Counted from the first letter of the stretch, positions 11,734-24,492 are shown. The stretch is DNA of 64,000 bases from Polytrichum commune (GCA_950295325.1 OX485805.1:26831501-26895500), one strand, 5' to 3'. The notes: a model not told the origin generated them from the letters alone. Program-made: numbers and translations.

Positions 11734-12854
11734 CCACTGTGACACTTGTGCTTGCAGAACGTAGAGGCATCTTTTAACCAACTTACTGAAGCTCCTAATC
11801 TGCCTCAGGTACACCTGGCATACCCAGTATCCTAGTCTGTTTATAGCAGTGATTGAATGCTGTGGGCAATCAGCTCTAGGTTTATTCTTGGACAGAGGCA
11901 GTCAAAGACACACCTCTGGCTATTGTAATCTAATGACTCACCACGTAGATATGTCACTACAGTTGTGTCTAAAGAGATTGACTCAGTTTTGCTTCTAGTG
12001 GTGGGAAGCGGGAGAGGCGCCACCTTATGTAACAAATTTTATGACGTTATTATCCTAAGCCATACCATTCGGATCATCTGTTTTCTTATGTTGAGTAATA
12101 CTCGTGCTTGGATACAGTTTGCACTTACTATCCATTTTGAAGCTATCAATGCATTCCATACAGCCAAAACTGTTCTTCAGGATTTGGGATGTATGAATTG
12201 GAGAAGTCGTCTCCGTGAGGAACAATCTGTGTCACATGTGGTAATGACTCCTGAAATTTGGTCTGAGGATTGCTGCGAGTTCCTGCTGCTTGCTACTTTG
12301 GTAACGCACGCATACTTTCACTTCTTCATGCAGACTGGATCTAGATTTCACTTTCACACGCAGACTTGATTCAGATTTCTGGTTGGAACTAGAGTTCTCC
12401 AGTTCGAGGCTCTAAGTGGTGCATTATATGCTTGTGGCATATGCTGACTCTTCTTGAAATGCTTGCTACCTTTAAAAGACACGAACAAAAAGGTAGGGTA
12501 TTATGCTTAGTCTGGTTCATTGTTTCTATCAAGCTTTTTGTTCTTCATAGCATAACAAAATTTAATACATTGATTCACCTTTCCCCCGTGGAGATTTGCA
12601 CATCAAAATGCAATCCATAAGATGTTCTCTTGGTCCTTCTACCTGCTCATCATTGAAGGTGCCTGCTTCTGATTGAATCACATTGGGCAAATAAACAGTC
12701 AATCTGGTGAGCTGCAACTGAGAAAATAGGAGGGGTTTGCTTTCACGCTTTGCATACTGCTCCTTCTCACCCTTCAGATAGGATGCTTTTTTGCTTGGTC
12801 TTAAATAGATGTACTACAGACAGGCAGTGTCAATGTTTGTCTACCATTCAGTGC
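11734..12854. other. Convergent 3' region between the ligase and the GASA exon
   Basis: This lies after the ligase stop and before the opposite-strand GASA stop, and probably holds both 3' untranslated regions. Open frames here (for example 11965-12369) match no family I know. No poly(A) site can be assigned. Confidence 0.4.
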
Positions 12855-13048
12855 TTATGGACACTTGGGGGTGCCCTTGGAACTCATCATGTTGGCGTAG
12901 CATGGGCAGACGTCTTTGTTGTCAGCTGTGCCGGGTGGCACACAGTTGCACCTTTGGCAACAAACGGTGCAGTATCGGAGGCATAATTTTGCTCGAGATG
13001 CCTTGGAACATCGTCGATCGCAAGCTGGTCCGCAGTCTATGGAGTCTT
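12855..13048 (-). CDS. GASA/snakin cysteine-rich peptide, last exon only
   Basis: The minus strand encodes a complete C-terminal GASA (gibberellin-stimulated, snakin) domain ending in KCP and a TAA. All 12 cysteines are in family spacing, seen in CGPACDRRC, LCLRYCTVCC, RCNCVPPGT, VCPCYANM and PKCP. GASA peptides are secreted or wall-associated, form six disulphides, and act in growth or as antimicrobials. The exon begins after a pyrimidine-rich acceptor (GTGTCAG) at 13049-13050 and needs one base from an upstream exon. I could not find the expected signal-peptide exon: the next sequence on this strand is a dispersed repeat (13157-13390), then minisatellites. The gene may have distant exons or may have lost its 5' end. 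The domain call is firm; gene integrity is unknown. Confidence 0.85.
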
Positions 13049-13156
13049 CTGACACGAGTGCAACAGCAAACAATTTATGATGGAAGTGAGAAGAAGGCTG
13101 ATGCCAATCAGGAAGAGGTTTGAGCAAATCACTGTCTTGATTGTTTGAGCAATCAG

Positions 13157-13390
13157 CTACACTGATACGTGCAATTAGGTTGCCTTCACAAATAGGTCGC
13201 ATCTTCACCTCTGCAAATCACCTTGGGTGAAAACCAGATTACCAAAACTTGTAACTTTGTTGATATGTCCGCATAGCAACCATAGTCAAAATATGAATTA
13301 CTGTGTATTGTTACCGTGTAATAATGTTCAAAATAGTGTGTAATTTTGAGAATATAATGTGGGCAACCAGATTGCACATATCAGAGACTC
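13157..13390 (+). repeat. Dispersed repeat family B, copy 2
   Basis: It begins with the same ACGTGCAATTAGGTTGCCT word as 2246-2480 and stays similar to the TTGCACATA end. It sits about 110 bp upstream (in gene orientation) of the GASA exon, so it lies in its intron or has separated it from its 5' exons. Confidence 0.6.
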
Positions 13391-13737
13391 TAATTTGCTT
13401 TGCCATGCTAATTAGAGTGACCTCCATGAATTGTCCCTCTTTTGTTGCCACCCAGTGATTGCAAGATCATTTATTTGAGTTAATGATGAATATGTAGGCC
13501 ACAAAAAATCATGGATAGTGTATAAACACTTGTTCGTTTCACATGATGGTAATGATCATCACAAATGATCATCACAACAAAGTGGGAGGCCTTTTATTGC
13601 ACCATCTTCCTTCGTATGTGTAAAAGCTTTTATTGTCCTACTATGTTACTATGAGATTGTAAAGACAATTGTTCTGGTACTTCTGAAGACCCCAAATATG
13701 AAGTTAATGAGCAGAGTGCGGTGGCGAAGGTACCTGT

Positions 13738-13818
13738 TGCTGCCACTGACCCCATTGATTTTGGCCATGTCGCTCCCACTGACCCCACCGATTCTAGCCA
13801 CGTCACTCCCACTGACAA
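13738..13818 (+). repeat. 33-bp minisatellite, exon-like
   Basis: About 2.5 units of 33 bp share the core CCCACTGACCCC and are open in the plus frame as an 11-residue repeat (TDPIDFGHVAP, then TDPTDSSHVTP). The open stretch from about 13700 ends at a donor-like GACAAAG/GTATTG. I cannot link it to any other exon, so I leave it as a repeat. Confidence 0.5.
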
Positions 13819-15950
13819 AGGTATTGAATTCTGCAAAAACATCATTTTTTTAGTTCTATTTTGCAACAAGGACTTGGGGTATTGTGGTTGTTAGTGCACT
13901 TTGAGATTAGAGTGGGTCGGCTCCATTTTGAGGCACAGTGAACTCTTCCTAGCATTCAAATGAAAACACTCCATGATGAACTAAAACTACAATCTAGCTA
14001 AAATTCTAAACATTGCAATTTGATACATTGTGATAAGAATTACGGAACCATTGTTGCATACATCAAAGTTATAGCCAATACTGGGTGGATATACACACGC
14101 AGTTATCACACAATTATGGAGTAAAGGTATCCATCAATTGTAGTTATTTTTAAATTCTATAATATTTTTTCCAATGTTGATACTCTCAAGTGGTTGAGTA
14201 TGCTTAATACAATATCATCACTTATGTTCTACTTCTACAAGTGGGCGTAATTCGGACACTTTTAGCTTTGTATGCACATTTCCTACAATATTTAACATGC
14301 AATTAGTACAAGATGATCAGGAAGACCAAATTGAGGTTGTAGTCATTTTCCTCATAAATTTTGGAATTCATATGAATGTGTTAGTTATCATCTAAGTGAA
14401 GATACTCTTTCTTCTGAAATGATCTTGCAGGCCCTCTGATTTGTGACTAATGAGCCACACCAAATAAATATAGGTGTTAGATTAAGTGAGAAACCAAAGC
14501 AGGCATGCTTACTTCAATACATTTTTGGAGGTTACAATTTTATTTTTAGTTATAACTAAAAATTGAGTATGACAACAATGGACAGTGATTGTTTGAGATT
14601 TGAGCCAACTGCTAGCTTATCATATATTCATAACCTGCACCATTGACTTCTCCATAATTATTATAACCTATTACCACTTGTGAATGTATAATAAATGTCA
14701 TGACCAACGAGCTATGGTAAGCGGTTGATTATGTGACTTGCATTTCTGGACTAGATAAACCCCAAGGCCAAGAGGCTTCAAGGGGGTTGTTGGACATAAG
14801 CATTTTAGTGCCATTTCCTCTTAAGACCCTCCAATCATGGAGATTGAGGGTGGAGAACAAGGGTTATTCTCTAGAGATCTCATCCTCTTCCTGAATTTCG
14901 GAGGGCCACCTCATGCACCAAATGGTTATATATAGTATCAATATCTTTGTCTAGATCCTTTCACAAAGACAAGTTCATGATAGGAGAATCAAGTCAATCG
15001 ACTTGCTAAAGTAGTCTCTATTCGAAGTTGAAAGGAAGTAGGTAATATTCCTAGGTCTCAGTACACCATTTATGATATTTAGTATCACATATCCTATTTG
15101 GAGACATATGCTAGGTTACACTAATGATCGACAACTTCATCATTAGTTTCACCTCATGACGCTTGGTGTTCAGGTGTGCTTCTTAAAATGTTCAATAGTG
15201 TTCTGAGGTCCATAGGCCGGGGTGAGCCCTGGTACTGCAACCAAGAGCAGGCCTGCAAGAACCATTTTCGGATGGTGAAGATTAAGCTTTGGGCCAGCCT
15301 CGATGGCTGCTGCCGCCTGGAGGCTTGCAACCCTGACATCGGTGGCAAGCGCAAAATGAAGTCAAAACACTTTGCTACACTAGTCTCCTATGCTCATTGG
15401 AAGTATTATTTCTGGGTCTCACTATTGAAATGGTCGCACTTCACATCTACAGGGGTTGTGTCTCTTTGTAGCGAAAGAGAAGGTGCTTGAGCCAGAATAT
15501 GGACCTGTGTGATTGTTACTTATTGCAATGAGCAAACCCAGAGCAATTTCAACAAAATTCTTCCACAGTTACCGATTCACGATAAGAAAATCAAGCCAAG
15601 CTACAGTAGTCTCTATGTGAAGGGTAGAAAGGAAAACAAAAGCCAAGAGATTCTCATCAGCAAGCGTTGTGATATTCCTAGAAAAAAAGAGAGGAGGTGC
15701 TTGAAACCTGTGAGATTGTCACTGTCGCTATGAGCAAACACAGAACGAGAACCGCTTGTCCCGCCATGCGTCCTGACACTGTGATCCCTCCTTGTCGCTG
15801 ACCCTTGGCAAATACAAATACCACAGCGGACCAGGCAAAATTCTGGCAGCTCACAAGGCTTTGGGCTACTTGCCTTTCGCAAGATCACAAAACAAAGCTG
15901 CTTGTAGAAAGCATTACAATTCGTAGGTTACCAAACACAACGCAGTACAG
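13819..15950. other. Gene-poor stretch with degraded repeats
   Basis: No gene is recognised. About 14240-14400 resembles 31256-31410 (part of dispersed family C). A GC-rich patch at 15210-15360 is open in a plus frame with several Cys residues (EPWYCNQEQACK, DGCCRLEACNP), but it matches no family I know and is isolated. Segments near 15484 and 15699 are similar to one another. Confidence 0.4.
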
Positions 15951-16236
15951 ACAGGAAAGCTGTGTTAAGTATGCAATCGAACAAGACACTAGTACAATCA
16001 GTCAAGACAGGAAAACTGTGAAGTTTGACACTTGAGCAGACACTTGAACAATCAATCAAAACAGGATAGCTGCGTTAAGTATGCATTCGAACAAGACACT
16101 AGAAGAATCAATCGAAACAGGAAAGCTGTGTAAGTATGCAAATTACCAAACACTTGACCAATCAATCAAAACAGGAAACCTGTGTTAAGTATGCAATTAA
16201 ACAAGGCATTTGAACAATCGATCAATCAAAACAGGA
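15951..16236 (+). repeat. 55-bp minisatellite
   Basis: Five diverged tandem units start at ACAGGA words at 15951, 16007, 16061, 16117 and 16171, with a sixth partial unit at 16231 (spacing 54-60 bp). Units share GCTGTGTTAAGTATGCA and CAATCAATCAA. Confidence 0.75.
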
Positions 16237-17394
16237 ACAGCAGAAGTAAGAGAAAGATGTTGGACTCATCCACTGGAGTAGTGTCAGAAGAAGCTGGGGC
16301 CTTTGGATACAAGTGAGCATCTGACTGCTCGCTGGTATCGGGTGCCGAAGGAAAGGCACCCACAGATCTTGTCATGACATAGAACTTCGAATGTCGAGAG
16401 AGAAAGGACAAAACAGGGGAAAAAAAACTCCAGGGGCAGGAACCACAGAACTCAAGAAGCTGATGACAGTAAATGCAATGTGACAAGATATGCATATGAA
16501 GGCAGAGTTCAAGAGGATGGGATGCATTCTACCGAGACTCCTTAAAGACGTTTGTGAAGCTCACGAGCACCACCTGCATGCTCATGATACAGCCTGCACT
16601 TGATGGTTGTACTCGTCACATTCCTCATGCGTGTTGTGGAGCAATCAAACCCCCTGGTACTCGCGTACACACGTGCACGGGCATCTTTTTTATCACTTGG
16701 AGAAGCGTTACGTTAATGTTTTGGACACTCTCATACGATATCCGTATCCTTCATGACTAAATTTTAGTTGAAGGTATGCACGTACATATTTATGAAACAA
16801 TGAGCTGGTGCCACACTAGCATCACTAGGTAAAGACCTAGTAAAGTAAAGAATACAACTGGCTACTTTCTGTGGTGTTGAATAGGAGCTAATGTCCACCA
16901 AAAGGTTGTAAGTGGAACTGGCTTGTTTTATGGACATAGTGAACTCAGTAGTTCTAACCAACAAGTTCCATCTGCATCAACTTCTTGTTTGAAATGGAGT
17001 TGTAGATTTACTACTGCATGGGTTCTCGGAGGGAGCTTCAAGTCTTCTTCGATGCCGAGCCAGCAGTAGTGTATTACTATGCACATTCACAGACTAGGCA
17101 GTTGCCAAGAGAATTTTAGAAACTGTTGTAAGTCAGACTTACTTCGCATTGTAAATATTCGCTCTAGTTGTCTAATCAATCTTCGGTTCAATCGGTTCAA
17201 GTGCGTAGCCCTTCACAGAAATGCGACTTTGAAACCTGTACACAAATCATACAGAGATGAGTTTCAGAGAGCGGAGAGCAATGACTGAGCAATAAACTGA
17301 TGAAAGAGTCCAGTCATCTTTGAAAGCTCACCACATCATGTCGCCTGGTGTATCCGAGTTTGTCGTGGATAAAATCTCGGTGCTGTCCCCTGCC
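16237..17394. other. Intergenic DNA downstream of the p31comet-like gene
   Basis: No gene is recognised. The part next to 17394 is probably the 3' untranslated region of the minus-strand gene. The minus-strand open frame at 16226-16495 has no domain or usable signal peptide. Confidence 0.4.
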
Positions 17395-20300
17395 TCATTG
17401 GCAGTAATGGCTGAGTTCAGATGAATTATGACTGGCACAACCTGTCATGAATATAACCCAGTTTGAATATTCTATAGATGCAGAAAATTCAGAGCACCCA
17501 CCCTCATCGATGACAAATACCACAGGAGTTGCCTGGGAGGCTACTTTTGACATAATAAGGCTGCTAAACACTTAAAGAAAATGTCGTTTGCCATGTCATA
17601 ACGAGGGTTATCAGTAATGTTGAGATTACCGACACAAAATCTGGTTCACTCTTTACAGAAAGGTTAATGTCTGATCACGTCATCTAAAAGTTCAACAAAA
17701 CGCTTACAGACATGTGAACTGAGATTGAACGGAACTTTAATTAGGAAGTACAATTGTCGTCTTGGGCACTTCCACGTACCTTCTTCAACTTCCACGAGAA
17801 TCCCCTTTTGGGCAGCAAATCTGATGGATAAGCACCGCTGGAGAGGCCCTCAATCAGAAAATATAGTTTTCTTGGACCTGCATAGATCCAATTCGAAGTT
17901 TATACTACCGCCAACTGCAAACAAATTACAGTACAAACTGTCTACCAGAGAAATTAGGAGGTTAAGGCAACAATTATCTTCCCTCATTTGCCTGGATCTT
18001 CCCCCTAAAGATCACTGCTTTTACATTCAAGCCACATTCTAGTGCACAGGACATACTTAATAACAGCTACACCAAGTGCACTAGGTACTTGGAAAATATT
18101 GAAGCACGAATAAGTACAATTTAGACTTTACCATGAGATGAGCCCCGTGCCCCACTTGCAATAAGTGCTCGAATGAGCTGCAGCATAACCCGTATACTTA
18201 TTAACTATAAATCAGCTTGCAGCTCCAAAAAATTGGTGAAACAAAGTCGATGTGATTTCCAGGAAATTTAAAACTCTCATAGCAGATCAGAAACTGCAAT
18301 GTTGCAAGCATAAGCGAAGGTTTTAGGCATTCGAGTGTTCCACGACTTAGGATAAGATAATCTATTGCAATTCAGATGATAGGAACTACTTTCGGTTCAA
18401 TTAATCTGGGTATTATATTTGACCCTAGAAGTTGCAGAGTAATGTCAAGTATCTTGTGAATTTAACCCCCTTCCATGAGCCAATGTAAAACTCTGCTATT
18501 CTAACCACGTATGACCTTATCTATACGATCTTCGAATATTGCATAGAGAAAGACTATAAGATCGGGATGTTAATAAAGCACACACAATAAAAGATGAGGT
18601 GAGAGGTGATGAATACAAGGATAAGTTTGTATGCACACCTTCCTGAGAAGGTTGTTATTAAGTTTCTGTGAAGAAGCTGATTCTGCAATATCATCCCTCG
18701 CAAATCCACAGGGAACATGGATCTCATAAACTTCCTCTGGTCGCAATGGGTTAGAACCAAGGAGAAGAGCAACAGTGCCCATGTTTGGATAGAAAGCCAT
18801 TATAGCCAGTTCAACGGTTGTTAAAAGAGCGTCCACTGAACTCTTGAGTTTCTGTAGTTTCTTCTTCTCCCTCAATCTTTGCCTTTTCTCTGCCCTTCCC
18901 TCTTCAGTGCCAGCATCTTCCTGTCAGAACATGTTACACAGTCCAAATTGTCAGAAATTCTTCAATTTCCGTTAAAAACAAATCAAAACTTAATGCTTTG
19001 CAAACGGATCAGATTTCTGGCAGTATACAATCAATGTTTCAGTAAATTCTGCTGCAAAGACCTTGACCAACCAATCTTTGGATGACATGCACATGCTTAA
19101 CACCATAAATAGTGTAACTATTGAAACAAATATGTCTTGTTGGAATCAGAGAATAACTCCAAAATCCCGTAACGATGACCATATCTGGCTTCTTAACCTG
19201 CTTCGATCATCCATAAATTAATATGGTTATATCAAATCAATCTAGTGAAACCCCACAAAAAAATCAATTTTTCATATATATGTGAGATTCATTAGCACAT
19301 ACATATCAATTACGTATATTTTGTTTGTACATGGAAATTCAAAAAGGTAAAATTCATTTGGGAAAGGCAAGCCTATCATAAATTTCCAAAAAGTGGTGTT
19401 ATTTGATAATTACGTTATATTGTATCTAGTGATGTATAATGTGCTTCTAAACACGGTTATAATGCAGAACTGAAAAGCATCCGTCAAGAAAGTTTTCCTA
19501 ATGAGACTCTGCTCCACCACTCATGACAGAGGTGTTATAAACCAGAGTCACTAAATTGCAAGGTCAAAGGCAGAACAAGTTGCGTTGGTCCAAGCTGATT
19601 GCGTAATGTGCAATAATTTTCTGACAAGAGAACATTAGGTATCGCTTTTCGCCATTCAAATTTGAAAATCGAGGTAGTCGACTTACCAGTAGTTCCAGCT
19701 CCGATGCCAACTGCGAGTACATGCTACCGAATTCAAAAGCCAATCCCACATCACCGCGTTTAGTTTGAAGAGCCAAATTGGATGTAAGGCTAGTCAGTGA
19801 TAAGTCTCTCAACATTCACGGAATACGGTAAATCACAACAAATCGCAATGTCTTAGATTCTTACAAAAGCCCACAAAAAGATTTCAAGCATTACGTAAGA
19901 AAGTACATGCACGACGAAATAACTACATGCAAGTAGTGGAAAATAAATCAAACCCACTTTCTTGCTCAAGGATCGATCTCTTTAAAATGTAGTGACAAGT
20001 TGTCTGGTTTTTGAGTCCTTGAGCTTGCTATTGTGTGTTTAGACAAAGACCAATGTTTTGTACTTATCCTGAGAAAGGTTCAATTGGATAAGATTATGTG
20101 AATTATATATTAGCAAAACCAGCATAACATGAATATGTACATCCACATGGAGGTAAGCTTCTATGTTTAGAGAGAATGATCACATAGACCCATAAGAAGT
20201 AGATAATTTTATTGTTGAGATTTCAAAGTTTTGAGAATACACTTCACCTTTATTCCACCGTGGAGATTAACGTCAGATTTATTACGAATCTACGGAGGGA

Positions 20301-22004
20301 CGCGAAGAAGAGGAGATGCTTTAATCGCTGCGTCATTGATATCATTACAACAGAATATTGAATGTGGTACTCGAAGCAAATGTTTATAACGTCTCAGATT
20401 CTTACGAAAGACTCCCAAGAATCTGAGACGTAATATTGGTAAGAAGAACACTCTCAAGCGTTGTGTTACTGGTGCTTAGTATGATTTCAATTGCATTACT
20501 GCCAGAGGCTTGATCAAGAGGACAATACTTTGATCGCTACATTACAGACATGGTATAGAAGAGTAGTGTAATGAGAAGCGGTGATAATACTCAAGATTGT
20601 TCCAAAAGGAATGCTCTCCCACTGAAGTATGGGGTTTAGAATTCAGTCTATGCATGGTGTGCAACGGAGGAACATATTCCCCTAATCAGAAGTCTATAAT
20701 TCATTCTCCATCTCCTTGTGTACTGAAGCTTAGCGTGCATTTTATTGCAATTCTGCCGGACGCTTGATTAAGAACAGAAGACTATGGTCGACGCGATATA
20801 GAAGAGAAGTGTGAAGTCATGAATGGAAGTGTATTTCATTGCTCAAAAACGAAAATTGCTCTCCCAGTAGTTGAATTCTTGAACCCTGTCGTTCGAAGGA
20901 GAAGGACATTCTGCTTTCCAAAAGACTCTGAAACATTCTTTATGTGAGCTTCGCGTTAACAATGTTGCGTTTCTGCGGGGAAGCTTGATTAATGGGACTG
21001 GTGTGATCGCTGCAATGTAATGAAGTGGAAAAAAATTAGAAATCTTCCAAACGCAAATGCTCTCCCACCTCGGCATTCTTAAAATTCCGTCTACAGATGC
21101 TAAGCAACCGCAGAGAATATTATATTCTGCTCTCGAATTGCATCTATGAGAAATTGAGGAGCCAAGACTTGTGAAGAAGTTACAGTTGTCAGCTGCCTCA
21201 ACCCAAATGCTCTCCCTCCTAACTTTAGCATTCTTCGAATTCCCTCTATGAATGCTGTTACATAACCATAAAGAGTACTCTCCTCTCGAAAAGTGAGTAT
21301 GTAAAATCGAAGAACCAAGAAATATGATAAAGTGATAATTGCCAACTGCCTCAAACGCAAATGCTCTCCCATCGTAGGCACTCTTACAATTCCACCTATG
21401 AATGCTACACAACCGCAGAGAATATGATATTCTCGTCTCGAAAAGTGTATATGAAAGAACGAAGAGCCAAGATATGTGTTGAAGTGATATTTGCCCGCTG
21501 CCTCAAACGCAAATGCTCTCCCTTACAAATTTAGCATTCTTAGAATTGCGTGTATGAATGCTGCTACACGCCCGCAGAGAGTATTGCCCTCTCGAAATGT
21601 AGCTATGAAAGTTTGAAGAGCCAAGATATTTGATAGACTCATAATTGCCAACTGCCTCGAATGCGTATGCTCTCCCATCGTAGACATTCTTACAATTCCA
21701 CCTATGCATCTATGGAGGAAATGTGGCATTCACGAGTGCCTCTGAAGTTAGCATTGGAGAGGGAGGCATGGCATGCGACATTGGGATTCGGCAGTGGATG
21801 CAGGCAGTAAAACAAGTACCAGGGCATCTGGTGATGCATGAAAAGAACATAGCAGATGAGCTCCTTGATGACGTGAAGGAATGCGTCGCGGCTGATAGTA
21901 GTGCCCACCGCTACATGCACATGAATTTTTCCATCGTCACCATCGCCATCACCATCACCATCGCCATCGCCATCCGAGTGGTCCTCCATCCTTGCGGATG
22001 CCAT
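17395..22004 (-). CDS. COMET: p31comet-like protein (MAD2L1-binding, HORMA fold)
   Basis: Six minus-strand exons join in frame with GT-AG introns: 22004-21820, 19789-19687, 18920-18639, 18177-18132, 17877-17780 and 17532-17395, giving about 283 residues, close to the family size. Family landmarks appear in order: VIKELICYVLFMHHQMPC (human form ends in QRQQLP), KLKSSVDALLTTVE, VALLLGSNPLRPEEVYEI (the LLxGxxxxxPxExYE motif), LIRALIASG, and PRKLYFLIEG with LLPKRGFSW near the C-terminus. p31comet binds closed Mad2 and, with TRIP13/PCH2, takes apart checkpoint complexes; in rice it also works in meiosis. The N-terminus has a short Asp-Gly run from a hexanucleotide repeat. Intron 1 (about 2 kb) holds a tandem array. 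An in-frame ATG at 22058 is an alternative start; I chose 22004, just after a telo-box. Exon 6 is the least certain. Confidence 0.85.
20850..21715. repeat. About 152-bp tandem array in intron 1 of the p31comet-like gene
   Basis: The word GCTCTCCC recurs near 20858, 21059, 21210, 21363, 21512 and 21668, mostly 149-156 bp apart, each followed by CATTCTTA-like and CCTATGAATGCT words and a GAAGAGCCAAGA word. Five or more diverged units. Overlapping open frames of up to 189 codons occur on the minus strand but match no protein and share the repeat period. Confidence 0.8.
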
Positions 22005-22006
22005 AC

Positions 22007-22015
22007 TAGGGTTTA
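22007..22015 (-). promoter_or_regulatory. Telo-box at the p31comet-like gene start
   Basis: TAAACCCTA on the minus strand ends three bases before the chosen ATG. Telo-boxes are common near the starts of plant cell-cycle and ribosome-related genes. If the upstream ATG were used, this would be coding. Confidence 0.45.
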
Positions 22016-22624
22016 GAAAAGGGCCGTAGCTCCGAGTTCTCCATCGCTCCTCATACAAACAAAGGGTCCCAGATCTTCCTCGAAACTAGATTTCAGGTCG
22101 ATTCGTCAAGAATGCCAAAATGAGCTTCACCCTCAATGAACCGATGCAGAAAGTTCTTCATTCAACCTCCTCACCCACTAGAACTAAATATTGTATTTAG
22201 TGTCATCTGATACTCACAACATTAGCTGATGAGCCCCGCAGTAAATTTGAGAATAAAACTTCCAGCTGTCGGAATCCCAGCCTAGTGCTTCAGATGAATT
22301 TGAAATTAGGGTAGCTGAACACAACTCATTAGTTGAGTAATATTATGTTTCATGACACTAAGGTAATTTTTATAGTGATGCTTATATAAAAAAGGTTACA
22401 AATACTATCATCTCAACTTACTTTCAGATCGTCCAAAGGCTAATTATTGAAACAAAGTTTGATACATTCTGCATCCTAAACATTTTTGTAATGTAATATT
22501 GTCATGAATGGTTAAAATTTGGATGAAAAGTCATTTTTAGTAGGTAATAATAATTGCAACATTGTAAATTTGTAAACATTTTTCACAAGGGATGATAAAT
22601 AAAGTTAGATTTACATTAAGTGTT

Positions 22625-22710
22625 GGTGACACTACATGGACGGTTTACAATTAGTATTGAGAAAGACAATTAGAATTGGTGACACAAAATACAATATTTA
22701 GTGTAGTGTC
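22625..22710 (-). repeat. Short dispersed repeat family D, copy 2
   Basis: Reverse-complement copy of 6178-6290, with GTTGGTGACACTA at one end and AATTGGTGACAC with an ATATTTAGTGT end at the other. Confidence 0.55.
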
Positions 22711-22719
22711 TAGGGAGAA

Positions 22720-22930
22720 TTTTGGACATAATCGTTCAAATTCCTAGTGTTTCCAAGTCCTACCAGTTACATGTTGTATTTTTTCAGTTTTTCTTTATAA
22801 ATTTGAGATATATTTCATAGATTCCTCTGAAATGGTCGGTAATTTTCCTGAAGTTTTGAAACTCAACCGGTTATTTTAAAAACTCAATTGGTTTGTCTAT
22901 AACTAGTTGTCAGTTCCCGTTCGTTGAGAC
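22720..22930 (+). repeat. Dispersed repeat family A, copy 2
   Basis: Similar to 41448-41665 in the same orientation and to 1501-1760 inverted; it runs from TAGTGTTTCCAAGT to CCCGTTCGTTG. Confidence 0.6.
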
Positions 22931-23332
22931 CAACTCTGAGTATGTACTTAAACTTACTGCACATGGAAAGTAGGGTAAGTTGTACTCCCAACCAAAAACA
23001 TGGTTAAATTGATGGATAACTCTATCATCTAAGTCAAATTTGTAGAACCTCGAGTTGAGAGCTCGAAGTTGCAACCCTCTAGTTTTTGGTCGATTTCCAA
23101 GTGTCAAAACTTCTAGCCCAATTCATATTTTCCATCGGAAGACCGCATAATGACACTCGCATCAATGCATTCAATTTTTACAATTTCAATCGACTTTTGC
23201 GATCACTCTTCACCCAATTATGTTTGGAAAATCCACGTTCACATATAGTTGTGCTTGCCAAGCCAAAGTTGTAATCAGTGCCAAGTCGAAATTGCAAGAG
23301 TTATTGGAATTTGGAAGTATTTGCTAAAGTGG

Positions 23333-23432
23333 ATAACATTACTCAAATCCATAATAGTGTTTTGTGGGATTGACAATATTTTATAGAATATTCCCCACAT
23401 TTAGACTATTATGGATTTGAATAATGTTATGT
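23333..23432. repeat. MITE-like foldback element, copy 3
   Basis: The terminal arms of 25 bp (starting ATAACATTACTCAAATCC and ending GGATTTGAATAATGTTAT) are inverted complements with one mismatch. It is the shortest and cleanest copy of the family at 425-592 and 5063-5190. Confidence 0.75.
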
Positions 23433-24492
23433 GCTAAGATTGGAGTCCAACTATGTTTTTATCTGCAAATTGCAACCACTCAATTTTGTGACATGCAATT
23501 TTTGGAGAGGCCTTCATTGTGATTGGTGGAAACATTGCAAAGTACATTTTTGTGAAGTGCCATAGAAACAACTTTTTTGACGGCCAAGGTGGCATTTGAC
23601 AGGTGTTGAAGACTTCAATATTGAACACTCACAACAAGTACCTAATAGCTTTTGGATGTTATGTGAAGTTGGTTTAGGATTACAAGCCTAGGTATGATTT
23701 TGGGAAAGGGAATTATGTTATACAATCGTGCTCTCATTCATCCAACATAAAAGCCCTAAAATAGCATACCTCTTGGAAGTTACTTTTTTTGGTTGATCTG
23801 ACATCAGACTTAGCTTTAAAGACCCCAATTATTCTACTTGAGATCATTTGAAATGAATTGGCTGCAAACCTATACGGGGTCAAGTTTTTACGTTGGATGG
23901 ATGAGAGGTATGCTCATATACAATAATTCCCTCTCTCCATAATTTCGGGTTTAAGTATATAACATTGCGCAAAGTCAATAATGCAATTAGGATTCAGGAT
24001 GTTAAGCATATACTGAGAATTTTCATTCGGCATTGGGCTCCAGTAATTGCCCATGGGCCTTCATAGTCTGCACATTACTAAGATGCTCCATTATGGACTT
24101 GTGGAACAATTCCACTTGCTGCAAACTAAGGTTTCATGATACCCTACATCTGAGTGGGTTCTTTGTTGAAAACTAACGAAATTTGAAGTACGTCCCCAAT
24201 TCAAGAAATTTGTACACATCTATCCAGAAAACAAAGAAATTGTAATTATACGACTTCTCACTTTGTGAACTCGAAATAGTTCAATTTGAAAATCAGCCTG
24301 AAATCACATTCAATTTTGGAAAATCTGCCATATTTTTGAAATTTTTAGGCAGACAAGGGCCAAATCTGCACTCGGACTCTGGTATAATTCTCTAATGCTC
24401 TCTAAAGGAACCAACTTCAATTCCCTATCATGGCCATATTGATTTTGGTACATGATTTAAACAGTCCAGACATTGGACACACGAAAGTGTGG
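23433..24492. other. Intergenic DNA, no gene seen
   Basis: Nothing recognisable apart from the likely 3' untranslated region of the minus-strand IMP4 gene close to 24492. Confidence 0.4.

Noticed and set aside
15176-15490. GC-rich Cys-containing open frame as a zinc-finger gene
   Set aside because: The Cys spacing fits no family I know, there are no splice partners, and a similarly long minus-strand frame overlaps it.
20843-21412. 189-codon minus-strand open frame in the p31comet-like intron
   Set aside because: It follows the 152-bp tandem repeat, changes frame between units and matches no protein; it lies within an intron of an in-frame gene.
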